From SCGC-AAA076-P13 sp964613455 (GTDB taxonomy: Bacteria; Pseudomonadota; Gammaproteobacteria; Magnimaribacterales; D2472), in the NCBI GenBank assembly GCA_964613455.1, contig CAZTGS010000016.1:1-27352 (forward strand): DNA of 27,352 nucleotides. Reading direction: 5' to 3'. Both the position numbers and the translations under genes were made by a program. The notes under the pieces are model-generated. The model had not been told where the DNA came from and ran no database searches. It saw nothing but the letters and a program-made list of their open reading frames with translations. Shown piece after piece: positions 1-7,207 of the stretch; positions within the stretch are counted from its first letter, which is position 1; each line of letters begins with the position of its first letter.

Positions 1-1
1 T

Positions 2-463
2 ACTCCAGGCTTAAGAGATCTTCATGATGCTAAAAATTTATTAGAATTAATTCAAGCCATCGAAGCCCAAATAAAAATAAGTAATTACATAAAACCAATT
101 TTCTTAAAAATATCTCCAGATGAATCTAAAGAATCTCTAAATAAAATTATAAAAATTGTTACAGAGTCAATTTTTTCAGGAGTTATTATTAGCAATACGA
201 GTGTAGATAAGAATTTATTGCAAAACAAAGAATATTTAAATATTGATGGTGGGCTTTCAGGCAAACCTATTATGGAACGCTCCACGAAATTAATTAATCA
301 AGTTAAGCAGTCTAGTCCAGAGATTCCTGTAATAGGAGTTGGAGGAGTTATGGATAAAAGTGATTTTAATAAAAAAATCCAATCCGGAGCTGGTTTAGTT
401 CAACTTTATTCAGGTTTTATTATTAAAGGTCCTAAAATAGTTCAAGATATCCTTAAAGATTAA
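2..463 (+). CDS. pyrD: Dihydroorotate dehydrogenase (quinone), C-terminal part
   Basis: This is the C-terminal ~153 residues of class 2 dihydroorotate dehydrogenase. The membrane-associated flavoenzyme oxidises dihydroorotate to orotate and passes electrons to quinone in pyrimidine synthesis. The open frame runs in from the window edge, so the true start lies upstream; the internal ATG at 218 is not the start. Visible family motifs, in order, are TPGLRDLH, the KISPD segment, GVIISNTS, GGLSGKPI, IPVIGVGGV and GAGLVQLYSGFI. These cover the FMN- and substrate-binding half of the barrel, and the end of the protein looks intact. The next gene starts 5 bp after the stop, suggesting co-transcription. 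Identity is clear; only the truncation by the window limits it. Confidence 0.95.
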   Translation, partial: TPGLRDLHDAKNLLELIQAIEAQIKISNYIKPIFLKISPDESKESLNKIIKIVTESIFSGVIISNTSVDKNLLQNKEYLNIDGGLSGKPIMERSTKLINQVKQSSPEIPVIGVGGVMDKSDFNKKIQSGAGLVQLYSGFIIKGPKIVQDILKD

Positions 464-468
464 TTATC

Positions 469-903
469 ATGGAGCTAATAATAGTTTTTATAGTTTTATT
501 TTTTTTAATTGGCACTGTTGGTATTGCTCTGCCATCCAAGTCTTCAAAGAAAATATCAAGCCTAAGAATGGAAGCATCAAGAACTGGATTTAAAATTACA
601 TCATCTAGTTTTGGAAATTTATCATTTAAAAATAAAGATCTTTCGTTAGTAAATTATCAGATAAAAAATACAACTAATTTAAAAGAAGCACACTTTATTA
701 GAGACAAAGACGATTTAATTTTGTATTCTCCACTCAAACTGAAATACTCAAAAGAGTACGATGAGATAAATAACAAGTTAAAAGAAGTCTCTAATTTTGT
801 TCATGAGGTAATCTTCTCTAACGCTTCAATAGCTTTTCTATGGGAAGAAAAAGCTGGTATAGAAGAGCTGAATAAAATTCGTAAGTCATTAGAATTTTTT
901 TAA
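469..903 (+). CDS. Conserved hypothetical single-pass membrane protein
   Basis: A 144-residue protein of unknown function. Residues ~2-22 form one hydrophobic segment with few charges before it and a basic stretch (KSSKK) after it, which suggests an N-terminal anchor with most of the protein in the cytoplasm. The rest is lysine- and serine-rich, with no cysteine motif or enzyme signature that I recognise. A WEEKAGIEEL segment lies near the C-terminus. The layout (anchor, PSxxxxK, soluble ~110 residues) resembles small uncharacterised proteins found near topA in other gammaproteobacteria, but this is memory of a pattern, not an alignment. It begins 5 bp after pyrD and ends ~60 bp before topA. 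The frame is likely real given the membrane segment and tight spacing. Confidence 0.7.
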   Translation: MELIIVFIVLFFLIGTVGIALPSKSSKKISSLRMEASRTGFKITSSSFGNLSFKNKDLSLVNYQIKNTTNLKEAHFIRDKDDLILYSPLKLKYSKEYDEINNKLKEVSNFVHEVIFSNASIAFLWEEKAGIEELNKIRKSLEFF

Positions 904-964
904 ATTTGTCTTGTCAAAACTACTTAATTAATGGTATTCATAAAAAAGGTAACTAAATTTAATT

Positions 965-3589
965 ATGGCTAAATCACTTGTAATCGTAGAATCGCCTGCA
1001 AAAGCTAAGACTATCTCGAAGTATTTAGGTAGTGATTATATTGTTGAATCTAGTGTTGGTCACATTAGAGATCTTCCAAAAAAAGCATCGTCCTCGGCAA
1101 AACGATCATCTATACCTAAAGACTTAAACCCTGAAGAGAAGCAAAAACTAAAATTAGTAAATGATCGTAATAGGCTAATAAGAAGGATGGGTATTGATCC
1201 TGATAATGGCTGGGTTGCTGACTGGCAAATCATTCCTGAAAAAGAAAAAGTAATCAAATCTTTAAGAAAAGCTGCTAAAGGCGTTGATCATATATATCTT
1301 GCAACTGACCTTGATAGAGAGGGAGAAGCTATCGCATGGCATTTAAAAGAAGCACTAGGACCGGAGAAATATGAATATTCAAGAGTTCGATTTAATCAGA
1401 TAACAAAAGCAGCAATAATTGAATCTTTTGCAGATCCTAAAGAAATTGATTTAGATCTTGTAAAAGCATATAGAGCTAGAAGATTTTTAGATAAAGTTAT
1501 TGGTTTCGAGCTATCTCCTCTACTTTGGAAAAAAATTGCAAGAGGTCTTTCAGCTGGAAGAGTTCAATCAGTTGCATTGAGAGTTCTTGATGAAAGAGAA
1601 AGATTGATTCAAGAATTTATTCCTGAAGAGTTTTGGGAAATTTCAATGAAACTTTTAAATAGTACTAATAATAGTATTCCTTTTACACTTAACAGAAAAA
1701 AATCAGATCCCTTACTTCAAAAAGATGAGGCAGATAAAATAGAGTCTCTTATTAATTCAAACGAGTTAAGAATCAACGAAATCACTAAAAAACCTGTAAA
1801 AGTTAAGCCAAGAGCTCCATTTATAACTTCAACCTTGCAGCAAGCCGCAAGTACAAAGTTAAGTTTTACAGTAAAGAGAACAATGAGAGTTTCACAAAAA
1901 CTATATGAAGCTGGACATATTACTTATATGAGAACTGACGCGCCCAGCTTAAGTAAAGAATCTATACAAGATGCTAGAAACTACATCAATGAAAAAATTG
2001 GAGAGCAATACCTAACAAATGCTCCTCGAATATATTCAAGTACTGAAAATGCTCAGGAAGCTCACGAGGCTATTAGACCAACGAATGCCTTTATGGCACC
2101 TGATGACCTTATTGGTGCATCAGAAGAAGAGCGCAGGCTTTACACATTGATTTGGCAACAATATATTGCCTGTCAAATGCCAGATGCAGAGTACTTATCA
2201 ACTTCTGCAAAAGTGGTTGTTGGTGAATATACTTTTTCAGCTAAAGGAAGAGAAGTTGTTTTCGACGGTCATACCAAAGTCTCACAAAATAATGCTACCG
2301 ACCCAGATGACGATATTTTGCCGCCATTGTCTGAGGATGAAATTCTTTCCTTGGATTCTTTGAATGTAGATCAAAAATTTACTAAACCTCCTGCAAGATT
2401 TTCTGAGGCAGCATTAGTTAAAGAGCTAGAAAAGAAAGGTATTGGAAGACCTTCAACTTACGCAAATATTATTTCAACTATTCAAGATAGAGGATATGTA
2501 GAAATTCAAAATAGAAGGTTCTTTGTTAAAAAAATTGGCCATATTGTTACTGAAAGACTCGTTGAAAGTTTTGATGACATTATGAATTATGATTTTACTG
2601 CAAATCTTGAAAATAATTTGGATAAGGTGGCAAGCGGTGATTTGGATTGGAAAAATGTTTTAGATGATTTTTATAAAGCATTTCAAAATGATTTAGCTTT
2701 AGCCTCAGTTGATGATGGTGGAATGAGAACCAACAAACCTTCAGAAACTAATATTATTTGCCCAGATTGTTCCAAGAATCATATGGTAATTAGAAATTCA
2801 TCCAATGGTGTATTTTTAGGATGTTCTGGTTATGACAACGAGGGCGATGACAAATGCAAAAAGACTGTAAATTTAATATCTGGCGATGAAGCTATAAGTG
2901 TTGATGATACTGAAGAGGCAGAAAATCTTCTTACTAAAAAGCGTTGTAATAAATGCGATACCAGCATGGACAACTATCTAATAGATGAAAATCGTAAACT
3001 ACATGTCTGTGGTAAAAGCCCAGACTGCACAGGTTATGAGGTTGAAGACGGCTTATTCAAAATTAAAGGATACGATGGACCTATTTTAGAGTGTCATAAG
3101 TGTGGTTCTGAGATGCAATTGAAAACAGGTCGATTTGGTAAATACTTCGGCTGTTTAAATGATAATTGCGGAACCACTAGAGCACTTCAAAGAAATGGAG
3201 AACCAAAGCCTTTAACAATGGAGCCTATCTCAATGCCAGATTTAGCATGCATTAAGTGTGAGGACCATTATTTATTAAGAGATAGTATGAAAGGATTATT
3301 CCTTGCTGCTAGCAAATATCCAAAAAATCGAGAAACTAGAGCCCCAAAAGTCTCTGAAATAAATCATTTAAACGATGAAATATCTGAAGCATGCAGATTT
3401 TTACCAGAAACCAATAAACATTCTTATCTTATTGGTGCTCCTGAGAAAGATAGAGATGGTCATCCTTTCGTCATAAGGTATAACAAATCTGAAGATGTCC
3501 ATTATTTAGCATCTGAAAAGGACGGAAAGAAAACTAAATGGACTGCTGTCTATACTAACGGAGAGTGGGTGCAGAACCTAAAAAGTTAG
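965..3589 (+). CDS. topA: DNA topoisomerase I
   Basis: Type IA topoisomerase that relaxes negative supercoils behind transcription complexes. The length of 874 residues is close to E. coli TopA (865). The TOPRIM domain opens with SLVIVESPAKAKTI (catalytic Glu9) and carries the metal site DLDRE (Asp115, Asp117, Glu119). The active-site tyrosine is Tyr321 in GHITYMRTD. The GIGRPSTYA segment is also typical. The C-terminus has three four-cysteine zinc-ribbon units, beginning near CPDC, CNKC and CHKCG, then a degenerate fourth unit that keeps only CIKC. The ATG at 965 gives the standard MAKSLVIVESP N-terminus. The upstream ~60 bp holds a possible -35 (TTGTCA at 911-916) and an AAGGT at 945-949 that is rather far from the start. 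The next gene overlaps or abuts the stop. Confidence 0.98.
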   Translation: MAKSLVIVESPAKAKTISKYLGSDYIVESSVGHIRDLPKKASSSAKRSSIPKDLNPEEKQKLKLVNDRNRLIRRMGIDPDNGWVADWQIIPEKEKVIKSLRKAAKGVDHIYLATDLDREGEAIAWHLKEALGPEKYEYSRVRFNQITKAAIIESFADPKEIDLDLVKAYRARRFLDKVIGFELSPLLWKKIARGLSAGRVQSVALRVLDERERLIQEFIPEEFWEISMKLLNSTNNSIPFTLNRKKSDPLLQKDEADKIESLINSNELRINEITKKPVKVKPRAPFITSTLQQAASTKLSFTVKRTMRVSQKLYEAGHITYMRTDAPSLSKESIQDARNYINEKIGEQYLTNAPRIYSSTENAQEAHEAIRPTNAFMAPDDLIGASEEERRLYTLIWQQYIACQMPDAEYLSTSAKVVVGEYTFSAKGREVVFDGHTKVSQNNATDPDDDILPPLSEDEILSLDSLNVDQKFTKPPARFSEAALVKELEKKGIGRPSTYANIISTIQDRGYVEIQNRRFFVKKIGHIVTERLVESFDDIMNYDFTANLENNLDKVASGDLDWKNVLDDFYKAFQNDLALASVDDGGMRTNKPSETNIICPDCSKNHMVIRNSSNGVFLGCSGYDNEGDDKCKKTVNLISGDEAISVDDTEEAENLLTKKRCNKCDTSMDNYLIDENRKLHVCGKSPDCTGYEVEDGLFKIKGYDGPILECHKCGSEMQLKTGRFGKYFGCLNDNCGTTRALQRNGEPKPLTMEPISMPDLACIKCEDHYLLRDSMKGLFLAASKYPKNRETRAPKVSEINHLNDEISEACRFLPETNKHSYLIGAPEKDRDGHPFVIRYNKSEDVHYLASEKDGKKTKWTAVYTNGEWVQNLKS

Positions 3590-4026
3590 TGGAACCAAAA
3601 GAGTTAGTCAATTTATACCTTGATATCTGCGAAGGTATTATTTTAAAACTAACTTTTGATAAATCATCTTCTGATATTTCAAATCAATACTTATTTTTTC
3701 TATCTTTAGAACAAAGCTTAAATTATTTAGCAGATGATGTGTTCTCAATCCTTAATATTGAAGATCCTTCTTTTGGTTTAAAAAATTATCTATCTAAATG
3801 GGATGTATTATCTAATGAGCCTTCAATTAAAAATATCATAATAAAAGAGTTAACGCATGATGGTTTTTTGAATGATATTAAAACCACTCAAACGAAGCTA
3901 AATAATCCTATAGATGAAACAATAATTACCTCAAATGACTCGTTAAACTTGAAAAAATTTATTTTGATACTAGATAATTATAAAAGATTCATGTTCTTGC
4001 TTCGCAAAACTATAGAGGAGTGTTAA
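3589..4026 (+). CDS. Small conserved protein of the topA-lexA interval (possibly DUF6586-like)
   Basis: A protein of ~145 residues with no enzyme motif that I recognise. It looks largely alpha-helical, with no signal peptide, no membrane segment and one Cys in the N-terminal region. Its slot directly after topA and two genes before lexA is where pseudomonads carry a DUF6586 protein. I suggest that family from position, size and the LEQSLNYLADDVFSIL helix, without an alignment. The start is uncertain: a GTG at 3589 overlaps the topA stop (TAGTG), and an in-frame GTG at 3565 would lie inside topA. The 3565 codon has a GGAGA directly against it, too close for a ribosome site. I chose 3589 as the shorter overlap. 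Confidence 0.65.
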   Translation: MEPKELVNLYLDICEGIILKLTFDKSSSDISNQYLFFLSLEQSLNYLADDVFSILNIEDPSFGLKNYLSKWDVLSNEPSIKNIIIKELTHDGFLNDIKTTQTKLNNPIDETIITSNDSLNLKKFILILDNYKRFMFLLRKTIEEC

Positions 4027-4048
4027 GCTTGGATTAAGCGGAGAAATT

Positions 4049-4306
4049 ATGTCAAATTACTTAGAACTAGCTCAACTACCAGATGGAAGTATCGTATTAA
4101 GAAGATCGGATGATCATGACAATCCTATTGTCAAAATAGACTTTTCTTCAGAATCAAAAGAGTTTCTTCAAGGTCAAGAATTATCAGTTGCCAAAGAAAT
4201 GATAAGAGCCGGAATAGAAAGTGTTAGTGGTAATGTTAGCGACTTTGATGAATTTTTTGATAATCAAAATGAGAGATTATCAAAAAAGCCAGTGATTTTG
4301 CATTAG
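4049..4306 (+). CDS. Small conserved acidic protein, topA-lexA interval
   Basis: An 85-residue soluble protein with no cysteines and an acidic C-terminal half (SDFDEFFDNQNE). The N-terminus MSNYLELAQLPDGSIVLRR and the following PIVKIDFS look like a small beta-rich unit, then a helix around KEMIRAGIES. I believe the small gene between topA and lexA in pseudomonads has a similar opening, but that is from memory. A good ribosome site, GGAG at 4040-4043, sits 5 bp before the ATG. The start is 22 bp after the previous gene, so the two probably share a transcript with topA. Its stop overlaps that of convergent lexA by 4 bp. The function is unknown. Confidence 0.75.
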   Translation: MSNYLELAQLPDGSIVLRRSDDHDNPIVKIDFSSESKEFLQGQELSVAKEMIRAGIESVSGNVSDFDEFFDNQNERLSKKPVILH

Positions 4307-4917
4307 TTTTCTCGAATAAGACCTACGCTTTTACCTTCAATAAATAATTCAGTTTCTTCAAGATCCACCTTAATATCATTGAAGTCATCATTTGCTGGCT
4401 GAAGATGAACAACGCTAGGTGAATGTCTATGAAAATACTTCACAGTGACCTCATCATCAATTCTAGCGATAACAATATCACCGTTTCTAATATCTTGAGT
4501 TTTCTTAACAGCTATTAAATCATCTTCCATTATCCCAGCATCTTTCATGCTAAGACCTTTAACACGAAGGAAATAATCAAAGTTTGAGCCAAAGAAACCT
4601 TTTGGACAATTAAATACTTTTTCAACATTCTCAGTAGCAAGAGTTGGCGATCCAGCAGCGACCAAACCAATGATTGGATATTCATTTTCTTCTTGTTCTA
4701 CTTCTGGGTTGAGGATAGAAATACCCCTAGATGTTCCGCTTTCAATCGCAATAAAACCTTTTTTCTCTAAAGCGCGAAGATGAGTTTCTGCTGAGTTAGG
4801 TGACTTAAATCCCATTTCTCTACAAATATCTGCTCTTGTTGGAGGAAAGCCTGTTTTCTTTAGGTGAATTTGAATACAATCAAGTACCTTATTTTGTTGA
4901 GATGTTATGTCTTTCAT
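4303..4917 (-). CDS. lexA: LexA repressor
   Basis: SOS-response repressor and self-cleaving serine protease of 204 residues, close to E. coli LexA (202). The N-terminal winged helix-turn-helix includes FPPTRADICREMGF and SAETHLRALEKKG. The cleavage site is Ala88-Gly89 in GLVAAGSP. The catalytic dyad is Ser123 (in GLSMKDAGIM) and Lys160 (in DDEVTVKYF), so RecA*-stimulated autocleavage should be intact. The start is separated from a near-perfect LexA box by 14 bp, implying autoregulation. No Shine-Dalgarno sequence precedes the ATG. A consensus minus-strand TATAAT (4928-4933) ends 10 bp upstream, while TTGCCA (4966-4971) with 17 bp to TGTATA is an alternative promoter. The gene converges on the small gene before it. 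Confidence 0.98.
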   Translation of the reverse strand: MKDITSQQNKVLDCIQIHLKKTGFPPTRADICREMGFKSPNSAETHLRALEKKGFIAIESGTSRGISILNPEVEQEENEYPIIGLVAAGSPTLATENVEKVFNCPKGFFGSNFDYFLRVKGLSMKDAGIMEDDLIAVKKTQDIRNGDIVIARIDDEVTVKYFHRHSPSVVHLQPANDDFNDIKVDLEETELFIEGKSVGLIREN

Positions 4918-4927
4918 AATATTTCTA

Positions 4928-4933
4928 ATTATA
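4928..4933 (-). promoter_or_regulatory. Candidate -10 element for lexA
   Basis: A perfect TATAAT on the minus strand, overlapping the edge of the LexA box and ending 10 bp before the lexA ATG. No good -35 lies 16-18 bp upstream. If used, the mRNA leader would be only a few bases. The alternative is TTGCCA at 4966-4971 paired with TGTATA at 4943-4948 (17-bp spacer), which would give an ordinary short leader. Confidence 0.45.
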
Positions 4934-4951
4934 CTGAATATATATACAGTA
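4932..4951. promoter_or_regulatory. LexA box (SOS operator) between lexA and the 5'-nucleotidase gene
   Basis: The 20-bp site reads TACTGAATATATATACAGTA. It has the CTG-N10-CAG core of the gammaproteobacterial SOS box, and its two halves are inverted copies apart from one base pair. It lies 14 bp from the lexA start and 32 bp from the divergent nucleotidase start. It overlaps or abuts candidate -10 elements on both strands, so bound LexA would be expected to block both promoters. The site sequence is seen directly; dual control is inferred from geometry. Confidence 0.93.
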
Positions 4952-4955
4952 TAAT
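4950..4955 (+). promoter_or_regulatory. Candidate -10 element for the 5'-nucleotidase operon
   Basis: A perfect TATAAT overlapping the last two bases of the LexA box, 28 bp before the ATG at 4984. The matching -35 region (AATTAT) is poor. Its place on the operator is the expected arrangement for an SOS-repressed promoter. Confidence 0.5.
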
Positions 4956-4983
4956 ATTAAATCATTGGCAATATCAAGAAAAA

Positions 4984-5883
4984 ATGAAAGATGAATCAAA
5001 ATTAATAATCGGAATATCTTCAAGAGCTTTATTTAATCTCGATGAGAGTCATGAAATATATGAAAAAGAAGGTTTAGATTCTTATAGAGATTATCAAATA
5101 GCTAATGAAGAGAAAACTCTTGATCCTGGCGAAGCCTTTACTCTTGTTAAAAAAATATTAGATATTAATTCCTTATATGAGAATAGACAGAGGATTGAGG
5201 TAATACTTTTATCTAGGAACACATCAGATACTGGTCTTAGGATTAGAAATTCAATTGAAGCACATGGATTAGACATTAGCAGAGCAGCATTCTGTGGTGG
5301 CGAGAGTCCTCATAGATACGTTAAGGATTTTGGAGTTCACCTATTTCTTTCAAGTAGCATGGAGGATGTAAAATTAGCAATAGATAGCAATGTTGCAGCA
5401 GCAACTATTATTTCAAGAGAGGGCGATAGCAACTTTTTGTCCGACGAAGGCCAACTAAAAATAGCTTTTGATGGAGATGCTGTAATTTTCTCAGATGATT
5501 CCGAAAAAGTTTTCCATGAAGAGGGTTTGGAAGCTTTTATTGAGAACGAGGTTATGGCAACCTCAGCTTTAAAAGAAGGGCCATTCAAATCTTTTTTAGT
5601 AGAACTTAACGATATTCAAAATGACTTTGACGTCAACGAATGTCCTATAAGGACTGCTTTGGTAACAGCAAGATCGGCTCCATCAGATAAAAGAGTGATA
5701 AAAACTTTAAGAGAATGGGGAGTTAGAATAGATGAATCTTTATTCTTAGGAGGAATGTCAAAAAAAGATTTTCTTAAATCTTTTCAAGCTGACATCTTTT
5801 TTGATGATCAAAAAAAACATATCATGGATACACACGACACTACAGCATCTGGCCATGTGCCATATGGTATTAAAAATAAGTAA
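4984..5883 (+). CDS. 5'-nucleotidase, cytosolic cN-I-like family
   Basis: A 299-residue HAD-type 5'-nucleotidase of the family that includes bacterial relatives of animal cytosolic nucleotidase I (Pfam 5_nucleotid, PF06189). It should release nucleosides from nucleoside 5'-monophosphates in the cytoplasm; the preferred base is not predictable here. The key block is IAFDGDAVIFSDDSE, with the acidic pair Asp163/Asp165. Supporting blocks are the N-terminal LIIGISSRALFNL, LLSRNTSDTGLR and the C-terminal FFDDQ. I use the ATG at 4984. The longer frame from 4864 would run through lexA and the LexA box and adds no family sequence. The gene lies divergent from lexA behind the SOS box and is followed after 10 bp by thrH, so SOS control is plausible. 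Confidence 0.9.
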   Translation: MKDESKLIIGISSRALFNLDESHEIYEKEGLDSYRDYQIANEEKTLDPGEAFTLVKKILDINSLYENRQRIEVILLSRNTSDTGLRIRNSIEAHGLDISRAAFCGGESPHRYVKDFGVHLFLSSSMEDVKLAIDSNVAAATIISREGDSNFLSDEGQLKIAFDGDAVIFSDDSEKVFHEEGLEAFIENEVMATSALKEGPFKSFLVELNDIQNDFDVNECPIRTALVTARSAPSDKRVIKTLREWGVRIDESLFLGGMSKKDFLKSFQADIFFDDQKKHIMDTHDTTASGHVPYGIKNK

Positions 5884-5893
5884 AGGATAGTTA

Positions 5894-6502
5894 ATGGAAA
5901 TTGTTTGTTTTGACATGGAGGGCACTTTAACTCCTGAAATATGGGAGAAAATAGCAACCAATACTGGTATTGAAGATTTCAATAAAACTACTCGAGATAT
6001 ACCTGATTATTCTGAGCTAATGGATTTTCGATTAAATGTTATGAACAGAGAGGGATTAAAATTATCAGATATTCAAAAAGCGTCATCTGTATTAGATCTT
6101 TTACCCGGAGCAGAGGATTTTTTAAATCGTATAAGGGAAGACTTTCAGGTGGTAATTCTTTCTGATACTTTTCATGAAATTGCCAAGCCATTAATGAAAA
6201 AAATGGGATTTCCCTTACTACTATGTCACAATTTAGAAGTTGTTGATAATAAGGTTATTTCATACAAACTTCGACATAAAAAGGCAAAGAAGCAAGCAAT
6301 TAAAAGCTTTCAGTCAATTGGCTATAAATGCATAGCAGCAGGAGACTCATACAATGATCTGCAAATGTTTGAAGTTGCTGATCATGGATTTTTTATCAAT
6401 GCTCCAGATAAAATTTCATCCGCATACCCGGAAATTCCATCATTTGATAATTATTTAGATTTAGAAAGTGCAATTAAAGAAAGATCGATTTATTTAAAAT
6501 GA
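5894..6502 (+). CDS. thrH: ThrH: phosphoserine phosphatase / phosphoserine:homoserine phosphotransferase
   Basis: A 202-residue HAD-superfamily enzyme of the ThrH family known from Pseudomonas aeruginosa (about 205 residues). That protein dephosphorylates phosphoserine and can pass the phosphate to homoserine, linking serine and threonine synthesis. The opening FDMEGTLTPEIW carries the nucleophile Asp7 and Glu9, the ThrH variant of the usual DxDGT motif. TTRDIPDY, LPGAEDFL, VVILSDTFHE, FPLLLCH and AAGDSYND (Asp151, Asp155) follow in the order expected. A strong AAGGA ribosome site (5883-5887) lies 6 bp before the ATG. The start is 10 bp after the nucleotidase gene and the end overlaps queH by 4 bp. 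It could supply the cell's main phosphoserine phosphatase activity; serB is not in this window. Confidence 0.93.
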   Translation: MEIVCFDMEGTLTPEIWEKIATNTGIEDFNKTTRDIPDYSELMDFRLNVMNREGLKLSDIQKASSVLDLLPGAEDFLNRIREDFQVVILSDTFHEIAKPLMKKMGFPLLLCHNLEVVDNKVISYKLRHKKAKKQAIKSFQSIGYKCIAAGDSYNDLQMFEVADHGFFINAPDKISSAYPEIPSFDNYLDLESAIKERSIYLK

Positions 6503-7161
6503 GTGATCATTTAAAACTAGAGAATTACGAAAGGCCGAAGCTTCATATGCCAGATGAAGACTCTAGTCTTCTTTTGCATAGTTGCTGTGCACCATGTGCA
6601 GGAGAGATCATGGAAGCTTTAGCAGCCTCAAGCATCAAAACTACCGTTTATTTTTACAATCCTAATATTCATCCAAAAGAAGAGTATGAAATTAGAAAAA
6701 ATGAAAATAGAAGATTCTGCGATAAATTAGGATTTGAATGTATAGATGCTGACTACGATAAAGATAACTGGTTTGAAAGAATTAAAGGCTTAGAGGATGA
6801 GCCAGAAAGAGGAAAGCGATGCACCCAATGTTTTGATATGAGATTTGAAAGATCTGCACTCTACGCTAAAGAAAATGGTTTCGGAGTCTACGCCACAACT
6901 TTGGGCATATCCAGATGGAAAGATATGGAGCAGATTAACTCTTCTGGTTTAAGAGCAGCTGAAAGGTATGATGAAGTTTCATATTGGGATTTTAATTGGA
7001 GAAAGCAAGGTGGTTCATCACGTATGGTTGAAATATCTAAAAGAGAAGAATTCTATCAGCAAGAATATTGTGGTTGCGTTTATAGCTTAAGAGATACAAA
7101 CAGATGGAGAAGAGAAAACAATAAAGATAGGATTATTCGTGGAGTTAAATTCTACGGTTAA
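6499..7161 (+). CDS. queH: Epoxyqueuosine reductase QueH
   Basis: A 220-residue protein of the QueH (former DUF208) family. It performs the last step of queuosine synthesis, reducing epoxyqueuosine to queuosine in GUN-anticodon tRNAs, and is unrelated to QueG. The signature LLLHSCCAPCAG supplies Cys29, Cys30 and Cys33. Cys108/Cys111 (RCTQCF) and Cys191/Cys193 (YCGC) provide the other conserved cysteines used for the Fe-S cluster and metal/redox site. TLGISRWKDMEQIN and YWDFNWRKQGG are typical family blocks. The ATG overlaps the thrH stop (ATGA), so translation is probably coupled. It is the last gene of the run reading from the LexA box; the next gene has its own promoter. Confidence 0.95.
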   Translation: MSDHLKLENYERPKLHMPDEDSSLLLHSCCAPCAGEIMEALAASSIKTTVYFYNPNIHPKEEYEIRKNENRRFCDKLGFECIDADYDKDNWFERIKGLEDEPERGKRCTQCFDMRFERSALYAKENGFGVYATTLGISRWKDMEQINSSGLRAAERYDEVSYWDFNWRKQGGSSRMVEISKREEFYQQEYCGCVYSLRDTNRWRRENNKDRIIRGVKFYG

Positions 7162-7169
7162 GACGTAAT

Positions 7170-7198
7170 TTGGGAACAACTCATTATTACCTTATAAT
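7170..7198 (+). promoter_or_regulatory. Sigma70-like promoter of the prpBCD operon
   Basis: TTGGGA (7170-7175), a 17-bp spacer, then a perfect TATAAT (7193-7198). Only 9 bp separate the -10 from the prpB ATG and no Shine-Dalgarno sequence is present, so the transcript would start at or within a few bases of the initiation codon. I see no obvious operator repeat in this 46-bp gap. Confidence 0.65.
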
Positions 7199-7207
7199 TC
7201 TTCAACT

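Noticed and set aside
904..964. Clear promoter for topA
   Set aside because: TTGTCA is visible but no convincing -10 lies at the right distance, so I do not list a promoter.
4931..4956. AT-rich alternating stretch as a microsatellite
   Set aside because: The TA run is the core of the LexA box, flanked by the CTG/CAG half-sites.
4864..4983. Longer N-terminus for the 5'-nucleotidase
   Set aside because: It would read through the lexA coding end and the LexA box, has no ribosome site, and adds 40 residues unlike the family; the ATG at 4984 gives a normal protein.
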